A stretch of DNA of 6,448 nt from an uncultured Prevotella sp. GTDB taxonomy: Bacteria > Bacteroidota > Bacteroidia > Bacteroidales > Bacteroidaceae. Shown piece after piece: positions 1 through 5,342 of the stretch. Position 1 is the stretch's first letter. Each line of letters begins with the position of its first letter. The stretch spans positions 1 to 6,448 of the forward strand of contig USCM01000120.1 of the NCBI GenBank assembly GCA_900553155.1, written 5' to 3'. Made by a program: the position numbers and the translations under genes. Below the pieces are notes generated by a model. That model was not told the origin of the DNA and searched no databases. It was given only the letters and a program-made list of their open reading frames with translations.

Positions 1-20
1 AAGTTGTATTATCATTAGTG

Positions 21-50
21 CAAGCCGAGAGCGATAAGCTCGGAGGCAAG
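21..50. other. Small inverted repeat in the hsp20 leader
   Basis: CCGAG (25-29) can pair with CTCGG (39-43), and this short hairpin is flanked by direct copies of GCAAGC. It lies about 50 nt upstream of the hsp20 start, so it is probably in the untranslated leader. No TTTG/TAnnTTTG promoter is visible in positions 1-80; the promoter may lie beyond the window edge. The sequence does not resemble a CIRCE heat-shock operator. Its function is unknown and it may be incidental. Confidence 0.35.
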
Positions 51-82
51 CAAAACGATAAATAAACAACTAAAATATAATT

Positions 83-87
83 GGAGG
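83..87 (+). promoter_or_regulatory. Ribosome binding site of hsp20 (decides the start)
   Basis: GGAGG lies 8 nt before the ATG at 96. This spacing favours ATG 96 over the in-frame TTG at 81, which overlaps the Shine-Dalgarno sequence itself. The other genes in this window have no comparable site, so the motif stands out. Confidence 0.8.
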
Positions 88-95
88 TTTTTGAT

Positions 96-518
96 ATGTT
101 ACCAGTAATGAGAAATTCTTGGATGCCTGAAGTTTTCAACGACTTTTTCGACACTGACTTTATGCCACGTACAAATGCTACGGCACCGGCAATCAACGTT
201 AAGGAGACCGAACACGAATATACAGTGGAGCTTGCTGCTCCTGGCATGAAGAAGGACGACTTCAACATCAATGTAGATAATGATGGCAATCTGCACATCA
301 AGATGGAGCAGAAGAACGAGAAGAAGGACGAGAACAAGAAGGAGCATTATCTCCGTCGCGAGTTCTCTTATTCAAAGTTCGAGCAGACTCTTATCTTGCC
401 TGACGATGTCGACAAGGAGCACATTGCAGCCAATGTCAACGATGGTGTCTTGACTGTTGCCCTTCCTAAGGTAGAGAAGAAAGAGGAGAAGACAACACGC
501 CAGATTGAGGTTAAATAA
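96..518 (+). CDS. hsp20: Hsp20/alpha-crystallin family small heat shock protein
   Basis: A 140-residue cytosolic chaperone of the small heat shock protein family, which binds unfolding proteins without ATP and holds them for refolding by DnaK and related systems. The N-terminal arm (about 1-30) is rich in F, W and M. The alpha-crystallin domain covers about 32-125, with the conserved A-x-PG turn (48-50), the L-R-R-x-F-S-Y-x-x-F strand region near 86-95 and the G-V-L signature at 117-119. The C-terminal tail ends in I-E-V (137-139), matching the I-x-I/V motif that docks onto neighbouring subunits in oligomers. A Lys/Glu-rich loop (about 72-84) separates two strands. Length is normal for the family. 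The ATG at 96 is chosen because GGAGG precedes it at good spacing. The gene is monocistronic, closed by a strong terminator at 562-604. Confidence 0.97.
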   Translation: MLPVMRNSWMPEVFNDFFDTDFMPRTNATAPAINVKETEHEYTVELAAPGMKKDDFNINVDNDGNLHIKMEQKNEKKDENKKEHYLRREFSYSKFEQTLILPDDVDKEHIAANVNDGVLTVALPKVEKKEEKTTRQIEVK

Positions 519-561
519 CTTAGTTAGTGTGTTGTGAAATTTTGTCACAAACATATAATTT

Positions 562-604
562 AAAGGAAGAATGAAAGCTGTTTTTGCTTCATTCTTCCTT
601 TTTT
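562..604 (+). terminator. Rho-independent terminator after hsp20
   Basis: The arm starting at 562 (AAAGGAAGAATGAA) pairs with the arm ending at 601 (TTCATTCTTCCTTT). An added GC pair closes the loop after a one-base A bulge. The 3' arm runs straight into a T tract (599-604). It lies 43 bp after the hsp20 stop. Its loop and 3' arm also contain the -33 half of the next promoter. Confidence 0.9.
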
Positions 605-614
605 GTTATTTTTG
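583..614 (+). promoter_or_regulatory. Bacteroidetes consensus promoter before the nitroreductase remnant
   Basis: TTTG (583-586), a 20-nt spacer, then TATTTTTG (607-614) match the Bacteroidetes primary-sigma consensus TTTG-N19-21-TAnnTTTG. Transcription would start near 621, about 20 nt before the ATG at 642. The -33 element lies in the loop of the hsp20 terminator hairpin, so terminator and promoter are nested. T-rich sequence makes chance matches more likely, hence moderate confidence. Confidence 0.55.
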
Positions 615-641
615 CATATTCGAATCAAATAATTAGAAGTT

Positions 642-752
642 ATGAATTTGCCCGACAACCTCATTCCTCTCAACATGGTTGTTATAGGCTATCCGGCAGA
701 ACATCCGCAGCCTAAGGACAAGTTCAAGGAAGCGAATATATCGTATAAATAG
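642..752 (+). pseudogene. C-terminal remnant of a nitroreductase-family gene
   Basis: The 36 codons from ATG 642 to TAG 750-752 read as the end of a nitroreductase. They start with a P-x-N-L-I-P-L-N segment, followed by the typical I-G-Y-P-A-E-x-P-x-P-K-D-K-F stretch and a short tail ending I-S-Y-K. Intact FMN-dependent nitroreductases are about 170-200 residues, so the flavin-binding core is missing. The upstream frame closes with TAA at 630-632, and no other nitroreductase fragment is seen between the hsp20 terminator and 642. A consensus promoter sits about 30 nt upstream, which suggests an internal deletion that joined the promoter region to the 3' end. The stop codon overlaps the first two bases of the left REP array. 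A functional 36-residue peptide is possible but unlikely. The family call rests on motif recognition only. Confidence 0.7.
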
Positions 753-886
753 GAGCGGGGACGCCCCGTCCCCGAATAATTGGAGAAGGGACGCCCCCGT
801 CCCTTGACTGGGAGCGAGGACGCCCTCGTCCTCGAATAATAATTAGAGGAATTTTTAGTCGGGGACGGGGCGTCCCCTCTCCCAGT
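751..886. repeat. Left REP-like array, four hairpin units
   Basis: Three units point forward and one is inverted. Stems are GGGGACG/CGTCCCC (757-763 with 767-773), AGGGACG/CGTCCCT (787-793 with 798-804), GAGGACG/CGTCCTC (816-822 with 827-833) and, inverted, GGGGACG/CGTCCCC (861-867 with 871-877). Loops are 3-4 nt of mostly C (G in the inverted unit). A GGAG tetranucleotide sits one base 5' of each stem in unit orientation, comparable in position to the GTAG foot of enterobacterial REPs. AT-rich GAATAATT spacers separate units. The array matches 1493-1635 closely. Confidence 0.9.
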
Positions 887-1475
887 GGGTGTATTCAGAG
901 GGGGAGCAATGGGAAGGGTTTTGTCTTATATAATTGATGACCCGATTGTAATGGTCTTCGTTTCTAATAATACGGTCAAAGTATTCCTTTTGCCAGATAG
1001 AACCAGTTAGGTTGGTGTAGTTGTTGATTTTATGTGCAGAAACTGACTTTATAGTTTGTGTTATCTGTTGAATAGTAGCTTGTCCTATTGGTTCTACAAG
1101 TAAGTGAATATGGTTTGGCATAATGACATAGCTATGCAATTCATACATGATATTGTTGTCGTGTTCAAGAGTTTGTATGATGATATCTCGGTATTGCTTA
1201 GTTTTTAATAGGCACGAACCATAGCCTTTATCAAGATATTTCTCCAGTTGGTTATGTCTTTTAGCTTTTAGTAGTTCTAGTTCTTTTTGACAACCTTCTT
1301 TTAATAATCGCTGCTTTATTGACTCATATTCGGTTTTGATGTTGTCGATGACGTATTGTGGAAGGGAGTCGACAAGACGGAATGTAACGAAAGTAATCTT
1401 ACCGTATTGTGTCCAATGAGGTAGGTTGCCGGCTGTTTCGTATATAGGTTCGTGTTTGTTGAGAAATTTATTCAT
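855..1475 (-). CDS. REP-associated tyrosine transposase (RAYT, Y1/HUH, IS200-like fold)
   Basis: A 206-residue single-strand DNA nuclease/transposase. The HUH metal site is H-I-H at 122-124 inside the typical Y-V-I-M-P-N-H-I-H-L-L-V segment (116-127). The likely catalytic tyrosine is Y165 in W-Q-K-E-Y-F-D-R (161-168), followed by I-R-N-E and a conserved Y-I-R-x-N-P helix (182-187). RAYTs of this type are thought to nick REP hairpins. The residue roles are assigned by analogy with the family. The ATG at 1473-1475 follows the right REP array by 17 nt; there is no Shine-Dalgarno sequence and no TAnnTTTG in the 187 bp up to buk, so expression may rely on read-through from ptb-buk. Unusually, the last nine or so codons (W-E-R-G-R-P-V-P-D) and part of one hairpin are made of REP sequence. 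The catalytic motifs look intact. Confidence 0.9.
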   Translation of the reverse strand: MNKFLNKHEPIYETAGNLPHWTQYGKITFVTFRLVDSLPQYVIDNIKTEYESIKQRLLKEGCQKELELLKAKRHNQLEKYLDKGYGSCLLKTKQYRDIIIQTLEHDNNIMYELHSYVIMPNHIHLLVEPIGQATIQQITQTIKSVSAHKINNYTNLTGSIWQKEYFDRIIRNEDHYNRVINYIRQNPSHCSPSEYTHWERGRPVPD

Positions 1476-1492
1476 GTATGTGTGTTTTTATT

Positions 1493-1663
1493 AGGAGCGG
1501 GGACGCCCCCGTCCCCGAATAATTGGAGAAGGGACGCCCCCGTCCCTTGACTGGGAGCGAGGACGCCCTCGTCCTCGAATAATAATTAGAGATTTTTTGT
1601 TGGGGGTGGGGACGAGGGTGTCCCCTTCTCCCAGTCGGGGACGAGGGCGTCCCCGCTCCCAGT
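1493..1663. repeat. Right REP-like array, five hairpin units
   Basis: Three forward units repeat the left array in the same order: GGGGACG (1499-1505 with 1510-1516), AGGGACG (1530-1536 with 1541-1547) and GAGGACG (1559-1565 with 1570-1576). Two inverted units follow: GGGGAC/GTCCCC (1608-1613 with 1620-1625, wider loop) and GGGGACG/CGTCCCC (1637-1643 with 1648-1654). The final ACTGGGAGC flank (minus strand) overlaps the last base of the buk stop codon. The first 99 bp differ from the left array only by one extra C in a loop. The hairpins have no clean U-tract for buk transcripts, so they are not a classical terminator, though they may slow 3' exonucleases. Confidence 0.9.
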
Positions 1664-2724
1664 TATTTGTATTCGTGTATCGGCAGCTCGCCGGTGAGAG
1701 CGCCGAGCGCGTTGAATGCAAGCGACTCCATTTCGCCCTCGCCCGGCAACACTACAACCGGTGCAAGGAAGTCTACCTGCTTCTTTATTTCCTCAACACA
1801 GTACTTGCTGTAGGCAATGCCACCGGTAAGGATAATGGCTTCTGCCTTGCCCCATAGAGCCACAGCCATGGCTCCAATCTGCTTGGATATGGTGTAGAGC
1901 ATAGCCTCGAGCACCTCGTGGTAAGGCTCCTCGCCAGCCTCGGCACGGCGCGAAATCTCCTTCATGTCCTTGATGCCGAGCAGAGCCTGACAACCGCCGT
2001 AGCCTGCAAGCATCTTCATTATCTGACTCTCTTTGTACTTGCCCGAGAAGCAAAGACGCACAAGCTGGTCGGCAGGCAGCGTGCCCGAGCGCTCTGGAGC
2101 TATCGGACCGTCGCCGTTCAAGGCATTGTTCACGTCGATAACCTTGCCCAAGTGGTGAGCCGACACGCAGATGCCGCCGCCGAGATGAGCCACGATGATG
2201 TCCATATTCTCGTACACCTTGCCGCAGGTCTTGGCATAGCGTCGTGCCGCAGCCTTGGCGTTGAGGGCATGGAATATCGACTCGCGCTTCATAAAGGGCA
2301 GTCCGGTATATCGTGCGCGTGTCATCATCTCGTCCACCACAACGGGGTCTGCCATAAAGGCAGGGCATCCACACTCGCGAGCAATGTCGTCGGCTATAAG
2401 GCATCCGAGGTTGCACACGTGCTGATGGTGGGCATGATGCAGGTCGTACTTCATCTGCTCGTTTACGGCATACACACCGCCATGCAATGGTTTGAGCAGT
2501 CCGCCACGTCCAATGACAGCGTCAAACTTCAATGGGATGCCAGCCTCTCGCAAGAGGTTTAGCACGAAGTCCTTGCGGTATTCGTACTGGTCGTCCACGG
2601 TCATGAACTTGTCTATCTCTTCTTGCGGGTGCAGACCGTCTGATGTCCACACCGCTTTGTCGTCCTCGTATACAGCCACCTTAGTAGAGGTGCAGCCGGG
2701 ATTTATGACGAATATTCTTTTCAT
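1663..2724 (-). CDS. buk: Butyrate kinase (acetokinase family)
   Basis: A 353-residue ASKHA-fold kinase that turns butyryl phosphate (or a branched-chain acyl phosphate) plus ADP into the acid plus ATP in the cytosol. The N-terminal phosphate-binding loop is I-N-P-G-C-T-S-T-K (7-15); the position after PG is usually Ser in this family and is Cys here. G-R-G-G-L-L-K-P (72-79), A-H-L-G-G-G-I (179-185), the D-V-N-N-A-L-x-G-D-G-P-x-x-P-E-R-S-G segment (198-214), the adenosine-loop T-G-G-I-A (300-304) and the C-terminal P-G-E-x-E-M (327-332) are all present. Length is normal, with the ATG at 2722-2724. It follows ptb by 39 bp and is clearly co-transcribed. No strong Shine-Dalgarno is seen; the spacer is made of purine-rich GTGAAAA/GGGAAAA repeats. 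The stop codon touches the REP array. Confidence 0.95.
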   Translation of the reverse strand: MKRIFVINPGCTSTKVAVYEDDKAVWTSDGLHPQEEIDKFMTVDDQYEYRKDFVLNLLREAGIPLKFDAVIGRGGLLKPLHGGVYAVNEQMKYDLHHAHHQHVCNLGCLIADDIARECGCPAFMADPVVVDEMMTRARYTGLPFMKRESIFHALNAKAAARRYAKTCGKVYENMDIIVAHLGGGICVSAHHLGKVIDVNNALNGDGPIAPERSGTLPADQLVRLCFSGKYKESQIMKMLAGYGGCQALLGIKDMKEISRRAEAGEEPYHEVLEAMLYTISKQIGAMAVALWGKAEAIILTGGIAYSKYCVEEIKKQVDFLAPVVVLPGEGEMESLAFNALGALTGELPIHEYK

Positions 2725-2735
2725 AGCTAATGGAT

Positions 2736-2763
2736 TTTTCCCTTTTCACTTTTCCCTTTTCAC
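2736..2763. repeat. Heptanucleotide-based tandem repeat in the ptb-buk spacer
   Basis: On the minus strand the spacer reads GTGAAAA, GGGAAAA, GTGAAAA, GGGAAAA: two perfect 14-bp copies (2736-2749 and 2750-2763). The repeat starts at the base following the ptb stop codon and ends 11 bp before the buk start. Units share the pattern of three variable bases plus AAAA with the CTCAAAA units inside the methyltransferase gene. It may influence buk translation because it occupies the usual ribosome-binding region. Confidence 0.85.
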
Positions 2764-3681
2764 TCATTTCACTGCCTTCATGCACGCCACAGCCAGCGAG
2801 TAGAACTTCGATTCGGCAGAGTCGGCACGCGATGTAACCACCACTGGTGCGGTAGTTCCGGCAAGCATACCAGTAACGGTGGCATGAGCAAAGTAAGTGA
2901 TAGTTTTGTAGAAAGTGTTGCCAGCCTCTATATCCGGGAACAGCAAGATGTCTGCATTGCCCACAACCGGCGATGCAATGCCCTTGATGGCACCGCTCTC
3001 GGCGTCGCAAGCCGTCTTAACGTCCATAGGTCCGTCGATGCAGATGTCGCCGTATTTGCCCTCGGCAGCATATTGCTTAACCTCCTGGTACGACAGTGTA
3101 ATAGGAAATTTCTCGCTCGTCTTCTCCGTGCAGTGTGTAAGAGCCACACGTGGTTTGTCGCCCCCCGTTATGCTGCGCCATGTCTGTGTGATGTATGTAG
3201 TGACGGCATCCAGTTGCTCTGTGGTGGGGAAGGGTATAACGGCTGCATCCGAGAAGAACAGCAGACGGTTCATGCCCGGTATCTCAGCCACGGCTATATG
3301 CGTAAGCACGCTGCCTTTAACCAGTATGCCCTGCTCCTTGTTGAGCACGGCACGCAGCAGGTTGTCGGTGTTGAGCGAGCCCTTCATCAGCACCTGGGCT
3401 CTCTCCTCGCGCACCTCCTTTACGGCAAGCCTTGCGGCATCGTCGTCGTCGGTAGCCATGATGATGTGTACATACTCGGGATAGTCGGCTGCAAGGCGGC
3501 AGGCAATGGCCTGCTTGCCTTCAACGGCAACGAGTGTAAACTGTGCGAAGTTTTCGCGGATGCTACGCTCAATCACCTCCTCAGTGTGCGAGTCGGCAGG
3601 AGATGCCACGGCAACCATGACACGCTTTCCGGCAGAGCGTATGCGTTCGGGCAAGGCTTTAAAGTCAACAATAGGATTCAT
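2764..3681 (-). CDS. ptb: Phosphate butyryltransferase (PTA/PTB family)
   Basis: A 305-residue cytosolic acyltransferase: butyryl-CoA plus phosphate gives butyryl phosphate plus CoA, feeding Buk. The PTA/PTB fold covers almost the whole chain. Visible family signatures are V-L-M-K-G-S-L-N-T-D-N-L-L-R-A-V-L (97-113), I-D-G-P-M-D (215-220) and the long C-terminal signature from A-D-I-L-L-F-P-D-I-E-A-G-N (243-255) through A-G-T-T-A-P-V-V-V-T-S-R-A-D-S (274-288). Length is typical of Ptb and much shorter than multidomain Pta. In Bacteroidales such pairs may also work on isobutyryl- or isovaleryl-CoA from amino-acid breakdown; no CoA-ester-forming genes are in the window to decide. It is first in the ptb-buk operon, with a consensus promoter 75 bp upstream of the ATG at 3679-3681. 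There is no Shine-Dalgarno sequence. Confidence 0.94.
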   Translation of the reverse strand: MNPIVDFKALPERIRSAGKRVMVAVASPADSHTEEVIERSIRENFAQFTLVAVEGKQAIACRLAADYPEYVHIIMATDDDDAARLAVKEVREERAQVLMKGSLNTDNLLRAVLNKEQGILVKGSVLTHIAVAEIPGMNRLLFFSDAAVIPFPTTEQLDAVTTYITQTWRSITGGDKPRVALTHCTEKTSEKFPITLSYQEVKQYAAEGKYGDICIDGPMDVKTACDAESGAIKGIASPVVGNADILLFPDIEAGNTFYKTITYFAHATVTGMLAGTTAPVVVTSRADSAESKFYSLAVACMKAVK

Positions 3682-3755
3682 ATAGATTGTTTAAGTTTAA
3701 TTAGTCGGTAGTTGTTGATTGCTCAAATATTTACCGAATGTGCAATATTCGTTGG

Positions 3756-3786
3756 CAAAGGTAGTGCAACTTGGTTGATTGGCAAA
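3756..3786 (-). promoter_or_regulatory. Promoter of ptb-buk
   Basis: On the minus strand TTTG (3783-3786), a 19-nt spacer and TACCTTTG (3756-3763) match the Bacteroidetes consensus exactly. Transcription would start near 3750, giving a leader of about 70 nt before the ptb ATG. The sequence is divergent from the methyltransferase promoter at 3803-3835, with about 16 bp between the two -33 regions, so one regulator could affect both. Confidence 0.8.
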
Positions 3787-3802
3787 GTATTTCGGTCGGT
3801 TT

Positions 3803-3835
3803 TTTTACATAAATATCAAGATTTCATTAACTTTG
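3803..3835 (+). promoter_or_regulatory. Promoter of the methyltransferase gene
   Basis: TAACTTTG (3828-3835) matches the TAnnTTTG -7 element. The -33 is weak: TTTT (3803-3806) at 21-nt spacing inside a seven-T run. Transcription would start near 3842, about 27 nt before the ATG at 3869. This supports that ATG over the in-frame TTG at 3779, which lies upstream of the promoter. Confidence 0.65.
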
Positions 3836-3868
3836 CATTTAAAACCACCAAAACCACATCATCAGCTT

Positions 3869-5224
3869 ATGACCACATCCGAGTTTATCCTCCAGCATCG
3901 TCTGTCCAATCCTCGCGACCTTGCCCTGCAAGCCCGCCGCTATCCCGATGTCGACATGCCCTATGCCCTCAACCAGATACAGGGTTGGCAGACCGCCCGC
4001 CAGAAGTTGCCCTCATGGGCAGCCTGCGATGGTGTGGTATATCCTCCGCACCTCAATATGGAGCAATGCTCGTCCGAGCCTACAGCCCGCTACAAGCAGC
4101 AGGTGGTGCGCCGCTGGCTCGCAAGGTTGGGTGCCGGGCAGGGTGGGGCAGCCACAAGCATGGCAGACCTTACCGGTGGCTTTGGTGTCGACTTCTCCTT
4201 CACCTCCCGTTGTTTTGCCTCTGCCACCTACGTAGAGCGCAATGCAGCCCTATGCGATGTTGTACGTGGCAATCTGCCGTGCCTTGGCATAGCAAACGCC
4301 CAGGTGATGTGTGCCGAGGCAGAGGATTGTCTTGCCACGATGCCGCAGCAAACGATGCTCTTTCTCGACCCTGCCCGACGCGACGAGCATGGCGCCAAGA
4401 CGGTGCTCATAGCCGACTGCACCCCCGACGTGTGCCATCTCTTGCCGCTGCTTATGTCGAAGGCTCGCTTTGTGATGCTAAAGCTATCGCCCATGCTCGA
4501 TTGGCACAAGGCGATAGTAGACCTTCAAGGCACCGTGCGCGAGGTGCATATTGTGTCGGTTGGTGGCGAGTGTAAGGAGCTGTTGCTTGTGCTTGCCGCT
4601 CTTGACGGAGCTGCCTCTTCTGCCGATACGGGTAGCGATGGTGTGGAGGCAGGTGTGCGCGTGTGCTGTGTCGACATTATGGCTAAGGCGGATGCTGAGG
4701 GCGAGTATAAGCGCAGCGAGTTTTGCTATACCATCGGAGGTGCAGCCGAGAATACCCCAACCCCTGAAACTCAAAATTCAAAACTCAAAACTCAAAACTC
4801 AACATCCCCTGAAACTCAAAACTCAAAACTCAAAACTCAAAATTCTCAACCCTCAACTCTCAACTCTCAATTCCTCTACGAGCCTAACGCTTCCATAATG
4901 AAGGCAGGTTGTTTTTCCGAGCTTGGCAAGGCTTATGGCATAAGGGCGATAAGCAGCAATAGTCATCTGTTTCTGTCGACAGATAGGGTAGAGGGCTTCC
5001 CTGGCAGAGAGTTTGTTGTTGAGGCTGTCACCACACTCAACAAGCGCCAACTAAAGGAGACGCTCGGCTCCTTGCAGCAAGCCAATATATCTGTGCGCAA
5101 TTTCCCTATGTCGGTGGCTGAGCTACGTAAGCGTCTCAAGCTGCGGGATGGCGGCGACACGTATATCTTTGCCACTACAACTAAGGAGGGAGAGCGTGTG
5201 CTGATTGTGGGGCATAAGGTATAG
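3869..5224 (+). CDS. Class I SAM-dependent methyltransferase with THUMP-like C-terminal domain
   Basis: A 451-residue protein resembling the Bacteroidales PG_1098-type family. An N-terminal ferredoxin-like region (about 1-95) precedes a Rossmann methyltransferase core with SAM motif I A-D-L-T-G-G-F-G-V-D (99-108), a likely catalytic or substrate segment F-L-D-P-A-R-R (165-171) and L-K-L-S-P-M-L-D (204-211). The C-terminal part (about 335-451), starting Y-E-P-N-A-S-I-M-K-A-G, looks like the THUMP-like domain, suggesting an RNA substrate, probably tRNA or rRNA; the exact target is unknown. Residues about 297-335 are a repetitive insert with two 15-residue copies of PETQNSKLKTQNS plus two variable residues, encoded by 7-bp repeats. 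It lies in the linker between core and THUMP-like domain and stays in frame. ATG 3869 follows the promoter and fits the family start. No clear terminator follows. Confidence 0.85.
   Translation: MTTSEFILQHRLSNPRDLALQARRYPDVDMPYALNQIQGWQTARQKLPSWAACDGVVYPPHLNMEQCSSEPTARYKQQVVRRWLARLGAGQGGAATSMADLTGGFGVDFSFTSRCFASATYVERNAALCDVVRGNLPCLGIANAQVMCAEAEDCLATMPQQTMLFLDPARRDEHGAKTVLIADCTPDVCHLLPLLMSKARFVMLKLSPMLDWHKAIVDLQGTVREVHIVSVGGECKELLLVLAALDGAASSADTGSDGVEAGVRVCCVDIMAKADAEGEYKRSEFCYTIGGAAENTPTPETQNSKLKTQNSTSPETQNSKLKTQNSQPSTLNSQFLYEPNASIMKAGCFSELGKAYGIRAISSNSHLFLSTDRVEGFPGREFVVEAVTTLNKRQLKETLGSLQQANISVRNFPMSVAELRKRLKLRDGGDTYIFATTTKEGERVLIVGHKV
4761..4872 (+). repeat. Intragenic heptanucleotide repeat tract (CTCAAAA type)
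   Basis: Block 1 has CTCAAAA, TTCAAAA, CTCAAAA, CTCAAAA (4770-4797) then CTCAACA. Block 2 has four perfect CTCAAAA units (4815-4842), then three CTCAACT-type units (4852-4872). The two blocks are also a 45-bp direct repeat (starting 4761 and 4806). Three units (21 bp) encode T-Q-N-S-K-L-K. Because 7 is not a multiple of 3, losing one unit brings TAA at 4896-4898 into frame and gaining one brings TAA at 4885-4887 into frame; both follow directly from the sequence. Confidence 0.95.
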
Positions 5225-5274
5225 AGAACAAAAGGTTGGTTCCTATATGAAATAATGTTTTTATTTTTATCTGC

Positions 5275-5342
5275 CATCTGCAACCTTTGTCAAAATATCA
5301 ACGTAATAAGTTGATACATAATATGTTATGCGGTTGCAGATG
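5275..5342. repeat. Nested palindrome with CATCTGCAACC ends
   Basis: CATCTGCAACC (5275-5285) is matched by its exact reverse complement at 5332-5342. Inside lies a second perfect inverted repeat, TATCAAC (5296-5302) and GTTGATA (5310-5316). The end motif recurs just outside as two tandem 10-bp copies of ATCTGCAACC (5352-5371), and ATCTGCC precedes the left arm. It could be a small non-autonomous element or a transcript-end structure for the methyltransferase mRNA; no coding content is visible. Confidence 0.7.

Larger units (their letters stand above)
751..1663. mobile_element. REP/RAYT island: Y1 transposase between two REP-like arrays
   Basis: The island consists of a left array (751-886), a RAYT gene on the minus strand (855-1475) and a right array (1493-1663). 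It spans the gap between the TAG of the nitroreductase remnant and the TAA of buk, touching both. RAYTs are single-copy, domesticated-looking relatives of IS200/IS605 transposases found beside REP hairpins, and this is their standard arrangement. No target-site duplication or IS-type terminal inverted repeat is seen, consistent with Y1 (HUH) chemistry. Whether the island still moves cannot be judged from sequence. Confidence 0.8.

Noticed and set aside
81..95. TTG at 81 as hsp20 start
   Set aside because: It overlaps the GGAGG ribosome binding site of the ATG at 96, which gives a normal Hsp20 N-terminus.
1592..1663. REP hairpins as a classical terminator for ptb-buk
   Set aside because: The stems are strong but are not followed by a U tract on the buk transcript, so a rho-independent terminator cannot be claimed.
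1491..1721. Minus-strand open frame rich in G-R-G-R-P-R-S
   Set aside because: It is a read-through of the REP hairpins and the end of buk; the repeated peptide comes from the repeated DNA, with no start context or family match.
1597..1857. Plus-strand open frame over the right REP array and buk
   Set aside because: It is antisense to the well-supported buk gene and starts inside repeats.
2884..3711. Long plus-strand open frame opposite ptb
   Set aside because: It mirrors the codon pattern of ptb, lacks family features and has no promoter or ribosome binding site.
3779..3868. Upstream TTG at 3779 as methyltransferase start
   Set aside because: It would place the -7 promoter element inside the coding region and add 30 residues unlike the family; ATG 3869 fits better.
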